31,719 nt of DNA from Haplomitrium mnioides (lineage: Eukaryota > Marchantiophyta > Haplomitriopsida > Calobryales): contig JBNGIS010035142.1 of assembly GCA_049999725.1 (NCBI GenBank), forward strand, positions 1 through 31,719, written 5' to 3'. The notes below the pieces were generated by a model. The model had not been told where the DNA came from, made no database searches, and saw only the letters and a program-made list of their open reading frames with translations. Positions within the stretch are counted from its first letter, which is position 1, and each line of letters begins with the position of its first letter. This document shows, piece by piece, positions 1-11,678 of the stretch. The translations under genes and the position numbers were made by a program.

Positions 1-1187
1 CCTTTTATCCACAGCTGATGACTAGAGCACTCTCCCCTTCACATAGCCATCACCTTCTGTATATCTTGGGTTCTCCACAGCCTTAAGAACAGAGGAAGAG
101 GGTCTCTCTTTGCTATGCGAACAATGTCTGTTCGGAAGTGCTACTCATGGCAGGAAGAATTGTTGGGAAAAGAACCTATGTGATACATACCTCTCAGACA
201 GACCAATCTCCAAGCTGTAGGAATGCTTTGAAGATACTTTGAAGATGCCCTGTCACCTTACATTGATCTGTGTCTCCAATCCTTCTGGCCAATGTGGGAC
301 TTGAATCGAAGTCAATTCAATTCTTTTATTACTAGAGCACTGGCTGTTTAAATAATCCTTTTCTCACCAATTTGTCTTGCTTTATTTGTTCACGACATAG
401 GACTGAACATTTCGCCCACACTTCTGTGCCTGGTACCTGTTACTTTAAGGTAGTCTGGGGCTTTAACTAAACTGTATGATGTTCTCTGTTGCACTATGCA
501 CTCCTATTGTTTGCTACTCTCTAGTTTGTTGGGTGTGCAGTGTACTCTCAGTTTCTTGTGAGCACTTCCTTACCGACTTGTGCTACTGGGTGTTATGGTT
601 CAGTGCTTGTTCTGAGAATCAAACAACGAATTCAATTTGTTCTTCAGAACAGCATCCTACAATGAGTAGAAGTTTTTTTTTTGGAAAGAAAGGAAACTCT
701 ATTCTTTTTCAGAATCATCCAAAACACAAACATGAACCCAGAAGGATGCCAAGTGTGAAGGTCAACAGCATTATTTTTTCTGACCAGCATTGCAAATTGG
801 TAGCTGGCGAGAGCAGGGAATACAGTCAACCATAGCCAAATGCCACTCTCTTCTTAGAGAGACACTAACCTTCACCTCCTACAATTTGATCTGTAATGAG
901 ATTGGTGATGATTTTAGTGAAAGCAATCGCTCTTGCTGTGAGCTTTGACTTACCACTTTGTCCTACCTCATTTTGTTACCACTTTGGATCTCAGTTTGTT
1001 GCCCGCACCTAGGCGTGTCCTTGTGGCCTTAGAGGCTTTAATTGAAATTTCTTCTCCTCTGTTCCTTGTTTATTTTCAGGCCTTTCAGCAGAAGTCTGAG
1101 GGTTTTTCCCACCTTACAAATAAAACTAAAGTGAAACTAATGATGTAACAAGTGGTGCTTGAGAGAGTGCACGAATTTTGATTAGTC
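1..1187. other. Unassigned 5' segment of window
   Basis: I read both strands for the missing N-terminal exons of ATG3 (acidic loop, FLITRNVPC-type motif, WSWESG-type motif) and for other conserved proteins and found none. Open frames here are short, without recognisable motifs, and look like chance frames. The base composition resembles that of the introns and UTRs further right. It may be a long intron or leader of ATG3, or the 3' flank of a gene lying left of the window. Confidence 0.4.
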
Positions 1188-1510
1188 TGGATTCTTGGTG
1201 GTGGGTTGGGTAACATCATGGCTGAGTTTTCCAAAACTGAAAAACAAGTTATAAACATTCAGTCCTCCATTATTGGAGCATAGTATTGTGCTTGATCTAG
1301 ACCTGCTCTCGGGAGCTGATGAAACCGGCAGGGAGTCATGGAGCTTGGCACTGCCACACATCATACAGCTGATTGCTCTGAAACTTTGTGATTGATGCCA
1401 CATTGTGAAGGCTGCATTCTACAATGCATTAGTTGTGATGTGTGTAGGTTTTTCCTAGACTGTTGCAACTTCCATTGGTTGCCATCATTTGTTTTTCGGG
1501 TTTTTTTTAC
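1188..1510 (+). repeat. Dispersed ~320-bp repeat, copy 1
   Basis: This stretch aligns by eye with 12376-12694. Shared blocks include TGGATTCTTGGTGG at the left edge, AAACTTTGTG, CCACATTGTGAAGGCTGCA, and GTTGTGATGTGTGTAGGTTT. The order and spacing are the same in both copies. No open frame is conserved between the copies, and I see no tRNA-like A and B boxes. The right edge is approximate and no flanking duplication is visible for this copy. It is most simply an old short mobile element; a duplicated 3' UTR is the alternative. Confidence 0.7.
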
Positions 1511-2077
1511 TCTTGACTGTCTTTGTAGGTATATTTTCAGTCCTTGTTTAGGAGTGGGTTGGAGCATTCATCAAAATTCTGTTTTAATTTAATCAACTGC
1601 TTTCTGATGCCAATCTATTTTGTTCTCTTGATGTATGGGACTAGAGTAAGAGTGTGTTTAGTGTTTTTTTGACTGCTTCTTTTGTTCAAGTCTATACCTG
1701 AAGACTCTTGCAACTATTTATTTGGCTACCTGAGTTTGCAAGTATAGAGACTGACAAACTTAGGTAAAGATATAAAACTGATCTAGGCTTTTGGTTGCAA
1801 ATTGAGGATACTAGACAGACACATTTCAACCTGAGAAGTGAAAGTAAGAAATAGATAATTAACCCCAGCCAGTAGGATACTTTCTGGTTGAAACCATGTG
1901 CCTGCAATATGCATTTTTTTTGTGTAGGGTGTAGATTTAATTGTACCACATCAAGAATGAGATTTGATCACACTGAACTTGAACATGCAAATTTTAAGGT
2001 AGGAGGCCTTAGTTCTTTCTTTGTACAGTGACAGAAAGCTTGAATCATGACAAAAAATATCTGACTGGGTTTAACAG
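1511..2077. other. Unassigned, likely ATG3 intron sequence
   Basis: No conserved coding block is visible. The stretch ends in a splice acceptor (TTTAACAG at 2070-2077) that opens the first recognisable ATG3 exon, so at least its right part should be intron. It is T-rich, as plant introns are. Confidence 0.5.
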
Positions 2078-2989
2078 GGCACCTTACAAAGACCATACAT
2101 GATGGCACATGAACCAGATGATGACAACATTCTTCGAACTCGAACTTACGATGTGAGCATAACGTAAGTATTTCCATGTTCTGTGCTTTACTTGGCTTCC
2201 AACTTTGCTGGGATATCTGATCATGTTTTATCCTTATCCCAGATATGACAAGTACTATCAAACTCCTCGAATTTGGTTGACAGGGTACGATGAGGTAAAT
2301 AGTGCCTTAAAATATGATTTCATGCTTATGCTCATTTGTCCCATGGACTGCTTATTTATTCTCTCAGCAATGGTTTTGAAATCATTTGGAATAAAGGTAT
2401 GAGTATCAGGGTGAATTTTTAATTGCCCTGTTTTGGAGGTGGTAGTCTCGAATTTTGCTGCGACCAGAGTTAGTGTTGGAGGATGTTAGCCAAGATCATG
2501 TCCACAAAACGGTCAGTAACTTGAAATAGATTTTTTTTTTTGCCTGTCAAAATTTTCCTGTTAGTTGCTAGAGTGAATGAATCATCAAGGTCCTGAGTTA
2601 TTTTCATTATGGGTTTTATGCAGGTGACTATAGAAGACCACCCGCATATGGGTGGGAAACATGCAGCTGTTCACCCATGTCGCCATGGTGCAGTGATGAA
2701 GAAGATTATTGATGTTCTAATGTCACATGGTGTTGATCCTGAAGTGGATAAGTATGTGCTTAGTCCAATGGAATCAGCTGATTAGCTTATTATGATTTTG
2801 TTATGGTGTGCCTTGATGCAATGAAAGTGTTTCGGAATTTTTGAAACAATAGAACTTCCTAGAAATATTGAGTTTTAATTGCTGGGTTGATGCAGGTATT
2901 TGTTTCTGTTCTTAAAGTTTGTGGCGTCGGTGATCCCTACAATTGAGTATGATTATACAATGGATTTTGATCTTGGAAACTCTCATTAA
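2078..2989 (+). CDS. ATG3: ATG3 autophagy E2-like enzyme, C-terminal half (5 exons)
   Basis: Exons 2078-2163, 2243-2294, 2446-2511, 2624-2751 and 2896-2989 join in frame into 141 residues plus a TAA stop, with GT-AG borders and compatible phases throughout. The product is the C-terminal part of ATG3, the E2-like enzyme that transfers ATG8 to phosphatidylethanolamine during autophagosome growth. Seen in order: the HEPDDDNILRTRTYD block, YDKYYQTPRIWLTGYDE, an LEDVSQDH block, the HPC motif (VHPCRHGAVMKK, in the fourth exon) that holds the ATG8-accepting cysteine, and a C-terminal tail of TIEYDYTMDFDLG type. Plant ATG3 is about 310 residues (known), so roughly the first 55% is missing. No N-terminal exon is visible in the preceding 2 kb. 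Either a long intron separates it, with the start outside the window, or this is a 5'-truncated copy. The exons themselves are intact, with no stops. Confidence 0.9.
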
Positions 2990-3831
2990 TGTCAGGTGCC
3001 TACCGTGTCTTTCCTATGGTTTAGTCAGTGCTAGTCTTTTGTCAACAGAACATCTGGTCAGTCAATACTCTGGTGTAAATGAAAGTTTTCTATGGATTTA
3101 TAAACGTTTTCACTTTTGTTTCTTGACAGGGCCTTGAAATTTAGTGGTGGATGATGCAAATGGAATTTGAAAGAAAATTATGGTCATTGGGTGGCATTTA
3201 TTGTCTTCCAAACTCGGAATTATGCCACGATGATCACATACTTGACTACATACTCTTATGACTGGGTTCACCCTCCAGTAGTTAATTGAGAGGCCCCAGG
3301 ACTTATGTTTGGTTGAGAGCATTAAATCTTATTTCAGTGATGAGGAGTTACTGCCCTGTGGGTGATGAGTTTCTACAATGTGTAGAACTTGGCTGAAAGT
3401 CAGTGGTGTGGAGAGATTATTTTGGAATTCTGCTCACAATGTGTGGCTTCCTTCCACAGAGCCAGCAGCAGCAGCTGAGTACCACGTTTTTCATCAGGCA
3501 TTGTCTCTTGCAATCATCTCGTCAGTTGGTCATGCTCTTGTAGCAGTTGGGACAGAAGTTTACCGAAAGCAGTGCAAGTGGATGCTGAACATCAGGGAGA
3601 CTCTGATCTGACTTGTGGAGTGGGATCTGGTATGTCCAACTGTCAACATTTGTTCAATTGATCATTTACACTCCTCCAGTGAGGTCCCTGTGTGCCAGCC
3701 AGTGTATTGAGTATGGTCCTGTGACGTTTCAAATCACTGGGCTAGGAAGAAATCAGGGTTGTATGGCCATAACTGCTGCACAAAAAATTACCGTCGGTTG
3801 CCAGGCCAAGGAGAGATTGCGGGTTCTTTTT
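2990..3831. other. ATG3 3' flank, no recognised gene
   Basis: This contains the presumed 3' UTR of ATG3 and further sequence. A + frame of 77 codons (3378-3611) with an alanine run and a hydrophobic stretch is the longest open piece. It matches nothing I know, and the minus strand across the same bases is about as open, so I do not call a gene. Confidence 0.4.
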
Positions 3832-4097
3832 TCAGCAACGTGTGGTTTTGAACTCTCTTCCCCCTTCAATTTCTAGAAAAGGGGCGTCCAGCATGGTTAT
3901 ACTTTCTTCATGTGCTTCACACTCATCCCCAACCAGGATTAATGGTTCACTTGGGAGGGAGAACGTGCAATGGGAATAGTTCTCGCAATTGTAGCATAAC
4001 TGTACAGAAATTACTGACACCTGGCATGTTCCATGACTAGCTGGGTCATTATTGCGTTGCAGACGTCCGAGAGGTGCTCCACCGATGCCATATCTTC
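3832..4097 (-). CDS. Possible small minus-strand gene, product unknown
   Basis: On the minus strand a TTTTCAG acceptor (just above 4097) precedes an ATG at 4091-4089 that opens MASVEHLSDVCNAIMTQLVM and stops at 4011. A second frame continues to a stop at 3832-3834 with a Cys/His cluster (CYNCENYSHC) and an acidic GDECEAHEES block. Both pieces look more protein-like than the surrounding frames, but they are in different frames and the stretch between them (about 20 nt) is too short for a normal intron. So either a frameshift has broken the gene or one frame is chance. A minus-strand TATA-like box lies about 200 bp upstream at 4294-4306. I do not recognise the family. Confidence 0.3.
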
Positions 4098-4293
4098 CTG
4101 AAAACAAAAGTCATGATGTATATCTCGAACTAATCAGTTCCAGATTTCTCATTATTTTCGCCTAAACCAAAACCGGTGGTTTTAGCTAACAATAAAATTT
4201 AAATAAATTGGCAACTTGTGTATAAATTGTGTTCCCGTGTTACCAGTGGCTATGACTATGTGAGCATTCTTCGTGCATTGTGGTGATGGAGTG

Positions 4294-4306
4294 CTTTTAT
4301 ATATGA
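4294..4306 (-). promoter_or_regulatory. TATA-like box between divergent transcripts
   Basis: Read on the minus strand this is CTCATATATAAAAG, close to a plant TATA box, about 200 bp upstream of the minus-strand ATG at 4091. Read on the + strand it is CTTTTATATATGAG and lies about 600 bp upstream of the pyruvate kinase ATG. The minus reading is the better match. It is a prediction from sequence alone. Confidence 0.35.
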
Positions 4307-4904
4307 GTGATCAATTTCCCCTTCTACTCGTACCTCACATTCAAAACTCTGGCCAGACCACATGATCGCAATCGTCCAACTTCAAGATGAACTCAGCTCA
4401 TAATGGTGGTGCAGTCGGCTCGTACATGTTTCCCCCTTACTGTCGCTAGCTTGTTGCCTACACTTGTCGACCAATCCGTGAAGGTGCATCCAAGAGTACT
4501 TTCAAAACGGAATGTCCAGCAGGCTGTGAAGAATCTCTCCAGCGAACAAACAGTTTTCTCACCCGTCTATTTTTCTTTTCCCTTACGAGGTGATATCCAT
4601 GCGAGATCAACTCCTGGCTGGACTCCAGTTACATTGGTGTGTGGTAAGAACGCATCAGAATTTGTATTCCTAAATTATTATGCCCCGAATCAGGGACAGC
4701 TACCTCGAAAACTCAGACTGACCGACTTTTCCTAGGCTTGTGACGGCGTTGCCCAGACATTTATTCTCAATTGAAGTTGCAGTGTTCGTGAATGAAGTTT
4801 TGGTAGATCTCCTTTGAGTTTGAAACCTGTCTGTCAAGAATTTGTTACGGCCTATTTGTTGAAGGAGTTTTTCGTTTTTTTTGGTTTCATCTGGCGGACG
4901 CACA
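4307..4904 (+). other. Pyruvate kinase promoter and 5' leader region
   Basis: This lies directly upstream of the kinase ATG and should hold its promoter and 5' UTR. It contains an ATG-initiated 110-codon frame (4403-4735) that shows no conserved motif; in the leader it would be an upstream ORF. T-rich tracts occur at 4868-4884, just before the start codon. Confidence 0.4.
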
Positions 4905-7900
4905 ATGGTAACTTCTTTGTTGGCAAGAGTTGGTGCGTTCGCCACTCCAGCTTCCGCCTCTGCTTTCGCTTCACATAGACAATTGCAGCATGAGTCGCCT
5001 TCTTTTGCATCGTACCATGGGCTTCGAAAAGAAAATATACAACCGACGCACAAGCATCTCAGAGAGCAAAGTTTTCAAGAGGGACTAGTTGGGGTGGTAC
5101 GAGCGACTAGCCTCAGACCACGCCCTTCATTGAGAGAAAATGCCAGAATCATTCCCGTCTCTCCTGATGACGGAGGGAGGTTTATCGCTTCTGAGGTGCA
5201 TCAGGTAAGATATTATGGGAAAGTGTTGACTGAGCTGTACTTGTTTGTTCCGGAAACATGATGTTGCGATTGACAAACCGGTTGAGTTGTAATCGGGATT
5301 GGTGGATCTGCGATCTTAGATGAATTGTATACGAATAAGTGTTTAGTATCCTTTTTTTTGTGCTAGGACATGAGCAAATTGTAACTGGATGCGCACTGGG
5401 AATCCTAGGATGAAGGATGGAAGCACCGTTGGAGTAGAGGAGATGAAACAAAAGATGTCTGTTTAATGTAGTAATTGTATAACAGCAAGGCTGCCATGTT
5501 CTAATTAAAACAATCCCAAATCCAACAATTTGACTGGAGATTAGCGTGGTACTTCAGGATGGAAACGGCTCAGCAGGTATGTGGACAAAGCCCAGTTTCC
5601 AGCGCAAGACCAAGATCATATGCACGATTGGTCCCACCTCTAATACCCGGGAGATGATTTGGAAGCTAGCTGAAGCAGGCATGAATGTTGCACGGTTGAA
5701 TATGTCACATGGGGATCATGCGTCTCACAAGAAGGTCATTGATCTTGTTCGAGACTACAATGAAAATGCTGGAGCCAACGTTATTGGACTTATGCTTGAT
5801 ACTAAGGTATAGTGGTGAAGTTTGCTCTTTTGTCTTTCTGAGAACTATCAACTTCCCACGGTGGTGATGGAGATTAAGTAGCATTTCGTTGTCCTTAGTG
5901 CATTGCAAAAAGAAGGTGACCTCCTTGCTAGACTGGTACTCCAACACTATGTCATCACAGTTTCCAGTCTTAAGCAGAAGCGCATGGATTTTATTTGGAT
6001 TGATATTCTTGGAGACGGTACAGGGCCCGGAAGTGAGAAGTGGAGACCTGCCACAACCTGTTATGCTTGCCAAGGGGCAGGAGTTTACATTCACAATAAA
6101 GCGTGGCGTTGGTACTGATAAATCTGTCAGTGTGAATTACGATGATTTTGTCAATGACGTGGAAAGGGATGACATATTACTCATTGATGGTTAGTTTTTT
6201 ACCTGGAATCTTATTGAATTCGCAATGATTGCACATCCTGTAATTAACTCAAAAGGCACAAGCCATCTGACTGAAGGGTTTTCTTGACTAGAACACAGCA
6301 GCACACAGAGATTCAAAGTGCTCAATATTCTACAATGCAAAATAACTCGTTTACTAAGTAGAAATTGTAACACATTCTCTGCACTGAATAAAATTTTGAT
6401 TTGTTTTTTTGGCCTTTCCTTCTTCAAAGTAATACCTTTTTTCTTGAGCATTTAAAATGATTTCATCTCTAATTCAGTTGTTGTACAGGAGGAATGATGT
6501 CTCTGCAAGTCAAATCTAAAACGGCAGAAGAGGTCTTGTGTGAAGTCATCGATGCTGGAGAGCTAAAATCTCGACGCCACCTCAATGTCCGAGGAAAATC
6601 TGCCACTTTGCCCTCTATCACTGGTAACGTATATTGCCCTTCGGTGATTTCAGGTCTACATATGATGTCAAAGTGGGACATAGTGTCCCCAATGTTATGG
6701 TTTCCATTCCCGAGGTGTTGAACTCTATTTGTGTTGAAGGTTGTGAAAGAGATAAGAAAACGCTGTTTCCAGTTCGAAAGTATATTGGCATCTATATGTT
6801 TTACCATCCTTTACATTTGTTTTGCCTTTCTTTCTGTATTCGTAAGAAATCCCTCATGCTGCAGAGACTTCTAACCTCCTTTCATATTTTAAGAGTGAAC
6901 TAGTTTGTTGCCAAGAATTCATGGATTGAGGATACCCTAGCCTCAAGTGCCTTGTACTGTTGACTATGCAGAGAAAGACTGGGAGGACATTAAATTCGGA
7001 GTTGAGAACCATGTTGACTACTACGCTCTTTCATTTGTGAAGGATGCCGAGGTTGTCCATGAACTGAAGGCATTCCTCAAAGGTTCGCATCCACTTTGAA
7101 TAATCCTGGCAATACAAAGTGCCAGATGAGTTGTGCAAGATCGACCAAAATTTAAAAGTATTTAATGACATTGCTAGCAGACGTGTCTATTTGTTTTCAT
7201 TTGGGGTTTGGTTCCGAAAGCTCTGCTTGCATGCTAATAATGCTCGGGTATATGGGAATTTGAAGCAGAAGCTGGTGCAGATATCTATGTCATTGTCAAG
7301 ATTGAAAGTGCAGACTCAGTGCCCAACTTACAGTCTATTCTTGATGCTTCTGATGGAGTAAGTTTTTTGATAGTGAACATGCAATCAGTGTCCTACCGAA
7401 CTTTGATACCTACCAGCACACCATTGATGAAGTAGTTTAAATTATTGGGCATTCATTCTAGACCATGCTTTAATCCCTTTACATGTCTTACATGCGTGAT
7501 CAGGCAATGGTTGCTCGTGGAGATCTGGGTGCAGAACTTCCTGTAGAGGAAGTGCCTCTAATTCAAGTGCGTTTTCAGCCTCTGTCCTTCAGAAGTATTT
7601 TCCATCTGGATATGTAATTCCACATCATAAGAAATGGTGCTTTTGGAATTGAACAGTATTTCATTCAAAAGATACCTCATATTTATTTGAAATGTTAGAC
7701 AAAGGGAACTGTGTTCGAGCATCTGCTCATTGTTGACAATCAATTTAACTATGCTTTCTACTCAAACGAGGTCAACTGAAATCAAAGTCAATGTGCAGTC
7801 ATCATTAGCCATGGATAGTTTTGACATTTAAAACCATATGTTTAGGGATAATCATGGTAATGTATGAGCAGGGGGAGATTATAAGAACGTGCAGGAGCAT

Positions 7901-9166
7901 GGGGAAGCCGGTCATTGTGGCAACAAATATGTTGGAAAGCATGATCATTCATCCTACACCTACTCGAGCTGAAGTATCAGATATTGCTATTGCCGTCAGA
8001 GAAGGCACTGATGCTATCATGCTGTCCGGAGAAACTGCGCATGGGAAGTAAGCATGCCATTCCTGGGTCAGTTGGGCTCTGTACGTTGTCAGTTAGGTGA
8101 AAGTGGGCAATGAATTTTTATCCTTCGTGGAGTCACTTGGTTTGCCAACAACTAAAAACTTCGTATGCTATATCTTTGCATTTTTCGTGGATGAGCTTCT
8201 GTATAGTATTGTGGGTATAGGTTTTTGAACTAAAAAGCAAGCGTGTTGGAATAGGTATCCTCTGAAAGCAGTGAGGGTACAGCACACAGTTGCCATGCGC
8301 ACAGAAGCTACTATGCCTGAGGAGCTGCCACCAACAAATTTGGGTCGTGCGTTCAAGGTGCTAATTCTTGCTCAGATAGACACTGGGGAAAGGTCATATT
8401 TGCATTACAAATTTCGAGATAGAAGAAGGTACTTGAGCAAGTAGTGGTGCTTTGCCGAAATAATATTCTTACGTTGGTTTGTTATTTGCAGAATCATATG
8501 AGCGAAATGTTTGCATTTCATGCCACGATGATGTCAAATACATTAGGGACCTCCATCCTCGTATTTACTCGTAGTGGATTCATGGCCATGCTTCTCAGCC
8601 ATTACCGCCCAGTTGGCACCGTGTTTGCTTTCACGAATGAGTATTCCTTCTTTCCTTCAGCTTCCTCTTCAAAGCAGCTGCATCCTTGTTTCCATAGCAT
8701 TTGAAGGAGATCGTGGCATATGGCATCCATAGGCATGGTGGTCCTGGTAGGGATGAAGTCTATTTTCAATTACAGAGACATGCGAGAAAAGCACGTCTTA
8801 ATGTTTGCCTGCAAGAAGTCCTGATGGTAACTTGTTCCTGTTTCTGGTGAATGCAGTAAAAAGGTTCAATCACGTCTAGCTTTGTACCATGGTGTGCGAT
8901 CCTTATACATCCCATTTTCAGCTGATGCAGAAGAGACATTTTGTGAGGCCCTGCGCATTTTGCAGGTATTGTCTTTTCTGAAGCATTCTGCAATGTACAA
9001 CTTTGACAGTTCTGCTGGTGAACCTAACAACTCTGCTCTGATGACCTCGTAGAAACGAGGAATGGTAAAAGATGGTGAAGAGGTTGCCCTAGTGCAGAGT
9101 GGACGGCAGCCAATCTGGCGTTCAGAATCCACACACCATATTCAAGTGCGAACCGTGCATGCATGA
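4905..9166 (+). CDS. PKP2: Plastidial pyruvate kinase, beta-type subunit (12 exons)
   Basis: Exons 4905-5204, 5558-5806, 6024-6189, 6489-6623, 6972-7082, 7269-7357, 7504-7566, 7872-8047, 8255-8357, 8492-8640, 8857-8965 and 9053-9166 join to exactly 588 codons with GT-AG borders, giving 587 aa; plant PKp-beta is about 580 (known). The enzyme makes pyruvate and ATP from phosphoenolpyruvate and ADP in plastids, feeding fatty-acid synthesis. Residues 1 to about 80 are Ala/Ser/Arg/His-rich and poor in acids, as a chloroplast transit peptide should be. Visible kinase motifs: [11 protein letters not shown] (116-126), NMSHG (148-152), [12 protein letters not shown] (180-191), the signature VIVKIESAD with catalytic Lys331 and metal-binding Glu333, MVARGDLG with Asp357, ATNMLESM (388-395) and LSGETAHGK. 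The ATG at 4905 is the first Met in frame. No stop or missing catalytic residue is seen. The NMSHG and C-terminal QVRTV ends favour the beta type over alpha. Confidence 0.95.
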
Positions 9167-9746
9167 ATATTTGCACTCGGCACCTACCAAAAATCTGGAT
9201 TGTTGGAAGACTGGTCTCAAAGCAACCACGGATGGGCTAGTAAAGAATGACTACTACAATGGTACTTTGCAGACATCAGTGTTAGTTCTCCGGAAGTTTA
9301 ACGATGTCAATAAACTGTACGAACTTGTTGAGAAGTAAAAAGCCGTCAATTTTGGGAAGGAATCTTCCTGTTCGTAGACAGCAATTTCAGACTCCTGGAT
9401 TCCTTCCACGTTGGAATATTCGCTCACCAGGCTGAATCTAAGAACCCAGTTTCTGTCTATAAACTATCTGATCATCAATCTCTGCAATTGCACTGAGCAT
9501 ATAGTTTACTAAAGCAAAAACAGGAGGATGAGTGTTCAGAGCTGCAAATTGTGTGCAGCAGCACGAACCAGACTAGGTTAGAAGAAGAATGTGCTTTGGT
9601 GTCTACAAAAAGCAATAGGAAGACCTTTGCTATACGAGGAAAAGTTCAGTCGTGGGATTAGGGTCATCGAGCCTACTACTCCGTGTCGTATGTATTGCGC
9701 TGCAGCTGGTGTCTGGGGCGAAAAAGCGAGTCTGTGAGTGGAGAGG
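9167..9746. other. Kinase 3' UTR and STOP1-like promoter/leader
   Basis: The 580 bp between two + strand genes hold no further coding exon. The first part should be the 3' UTR of the kinase. The last ~100 bp, ending AGTGGAGAGG-ATG, should be the leader of the zinc-finger gene. I see no convincing TATA box here. Confidence 0.5.
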
Positions 9747-11678
9747 ATGAATCAGGGAGGGCAAGACGGGGCCGAAGGAAGTGATCTCTCAAATTTCCGT
9801 GGGCTGGAGCAACTTCGACATGCGTTTGGCAGTTCACAAGTGATCTCTCAAAACGTTCAATCTCACTCGCATTCTCAGCAGCAAAACGTTCCATCTCACT
9901 CCCATTCTCAGCAGCAAAACGTTCCATCTCACTCGCATTCTGAGCAGCAGCTGAATGGTGGTGGCATCGGGAGGGGTGTTCCGGGGTTGGATTTTCCTAG
10001 CATGCACCAGCAGGACCTGTCAATGTCGTCGCTACTTTCTATGGGACACGGCTATAATGACAGTTCACGGTACATGAGGCCCGGTGTTGGAGGTTTGGAC
10101 AACAATTCCAACAGATTGGTTTCTGATTCTGTCATCATGAAAGCCATTGAAAGCTTTCATCAAAGCATTGGAAGATTGCAGGTCCTTCTCCCTCTCTTAG
10201 CTCAGAATCAAGGGCATTCCAGCGCTTTAGTCCAACAGCAAGCTGCAGGAGTGATGGATATACTTTCACAATTTGCAATACCAGATGCAAGTATGTTGCC
10301 CAACATACCGGATCCGCAGACGAACATGTCCATGCCGCAACTTGGCCAGCACTTGGGGACTACTAACTCAGGACATAATCTCTTTCCGCAACCTGAACAA
10401 GCACATTCGAGTTCTGCCATTGTCAGGAACACGGGAAATACTTTTCCGGAAGGTGTCGTTGAGATAGAAAACAGCGGAAACTCTGTCGCAAGTGGACTAT
10501 TTGTTACAGCAGGGAGCAGTCTGGGTGGAGCTCAGCTTTCAGGGGTAGGGTCAGGATCTGCTCTCGGCAGGCAAGACTTCGGTTTACTGGATGGGAGGAC
10601 AAGCGGAGTAGGGATGCACTGCAAGCCTGGAGCTGTGAATAATAGCCCGCTTGGGAGTGATGATCAATCGTACGTGTCACGGAAGAGATCTATCGGAGAG
10701 ATGATGAATCGTACGTGTGACGAATCAAAGAGTGCTATTAGAATACCCTTAGATGACCACGACTTGGGTGGAATTTCACGGGAAGATGACGATGATGGGG
10801 AGTCTGAAAACCTTCCACCAGAGTCGTATGAGTTGGTGGAGATGCATCCTATGGAAATCCTTGCTGAACATACTCACTTCTGTGAGATTTGTGGGAAGGG
10901 ATTCAAACGAGACGCTAATCTCAGAATGCACATGCGAGGTCATGGCGATGAGTACAAAACTGCAGGAGCTTTATCACGACCAGACAAGGTGTTGCATGAT
11001 CCGTCTCTAGAAAAATCAAAGCGGTTTTGTTGCCCATACGTTGGCTGTAAGCGCAATAAAATGCATAAGAAGTTTCAACCTTTGAAAACAATGCTTTGCG
11101 TGAAAAACCATTATCGCAGAAGTCATTGCCCAAAGGTGTTAGTGTGCACCAAATGCAACTCCAAGAAGTTTTCGGTTGTTGCAGATCTTAAAACTCATGA
11201 GAAACACTGCGGGCGAGAGAAGTGGCAGTGCTCATGTGGAACAACTTTTTCTAGAAAGGATAAGCTTTATGGGCACGTTTCGCTGTTTACAGGTCATACT
11301 CCGGCTTCGCCTCTGCTCGAAATGGATGCCTCTGGGGTTGATTTGGACTCTGCAGAGACGATGGGTGGAAATGGTACACCACGCGGGATTAGTTCACCAT
11401 CTTCCTCACGATTTACTGCAGCCAATGCTCTCAGTTTAGATTCAGGGGATGCTGAGAAAACATTGGGGATGACTGGATTGGAGGGGATGAGCAGTAGGGG
11501 TGGTCATTGCTCTTCACTGTCTAATGAAGTCAATGGTAAGTTATCTGGACCTGACAACTCAACTCAATCAGGGTTTCCTGAGACTGACAACCTTCTGTCT
11601 GGATCATCGATGTCCAACCACCTTTTCCCGACTCCATTTTTAAGTGAGGCAGACCAGTCTACAGATGTGTTTCAATAG
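9747..11678 (+). CDS. STOP1: STOP1-like C2H2 zinc-finger transcription factor
   Basis: One uninterrupted frame gives 643 aa with no intron, as in known STOP1 genes. STOP1 proteins are nuclear activators needed for tolerance of low pH and aluminium, inducing organic-acid transporters (known). The N-terminal ~370 residues are Ser/Gln/Gly-rich and of low complexity, including three copies of a [11 protein letters not shown]-like repeat (nt about 9850-9950). Four zinc fingers follow: C379-C382-H395-H399 inside an [19 protein letters not shown] block, C429-C434-H455-H460, C467-C470-H484-(H487/C488), and C495-C497-H510-H517. [20 protein letters not shown] and [17 protein letters not shown] are near-diagnostic for the family. 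The acidic stretch before finger 1 ([20 protein letters not shown]) may be regulatory. The start is the ATG at 9747; an upstream in-frame GTG is ignored. The tail beyond finger 4 is variable and Ser-rich. Confidence 0.95.
   Translation: MNQGGQDGAEGSDLSNFRGLEQLRHAFGSSQVISQNVQSHSHSQQQNVPSHSHSQQQNVPSHSHSEQQLNGGGIGRGVPGLDFPSMHQQDLSMSSLLSMGHGYNDSSRYMRPGVGGLDNNSNRLVSDSVIMKAIESFHQSIGRLQVLLPLLAQNQGHSSALVQQQAAGVMDILSQFAIPDASMLPNIPDPQTNMSMPQLGQHLGTTNSGHNLFPQPEQAHSSSAIVRNTGNTFPEGVVEIENSGNSVASGLFVTAGSSLGGAQLSGVGSGSALGRQDFGLLDGRTSGVGMHCKPGAVNNSPLGSDDQSYVSRKRSIGEMMNRTCDESKSAIRIPLDDHDLGGISREDDDDGESENLPPESYELVEMHPMEILAEHTHFCEICGKGFKRDANLRMHMRGHGDEYKTAGALSRPDKVLHDPSLEKSKRFCCPYVGCKRNKMHKKFQPLKTMLCVKNHYRRSHCPKVLVCTKCNSKKFSVVADLKTHEKHCGREKWQCSCGTTFSRKDKLYGHVSLFTGHTPASPLLEMDASGVDLDSAETMGGNGTPRGISSPSSSRFTAANALSLDSGDAEKTLGMTGLEGMSSRGGHCSSLSNEVNGKLSGPDNSTQSGFPETDNLLSGSSMSNHLFPTPFLSEADQSTDVFQ
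9850..9950 (+). repeat. Three-copy 33-bp coding tandem repeat in STOP1-like gene
   Basis: A 33-bp unit (AACGTTCCATCTCACTCSCA and following) is repeated three times, in frame, encoding [11 protein letters not shown]-type units rich in His, Ser and Gln. The copies differ by only a few bases, so the expansion looks recent compared with the rest of the gene. Confidence 0.85.

Noticed and set aside
3378-3611. 77-codon plus frame downstream of ATG3 as a separate gene
   Set aside because: No motif, no acceptable neighbour exons and an equally open antisense frame; more likely UTR or intergenic DNA.
4881-4904. Upstream extension of the pyruvate kinase frame to a TTG codon
   Set aside because: Nuclear plant genes start at ATG; the first in-frame ATG is at 4905 and gives a normal transit peptide.
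9738-9746. GTG start three codons ahead of the STOP1-like ATG
   Set aside because: Non-ATG start without support; the ATG at 9747 matches the family N-terminus length well.
9676-9927. Minus-strand frame with repeated AAENxSEMERF units
   Set aside because: It is the antisense of the 33-bp coding repeat of the STOP1-like gene, so its repetitiveness is a shadow.
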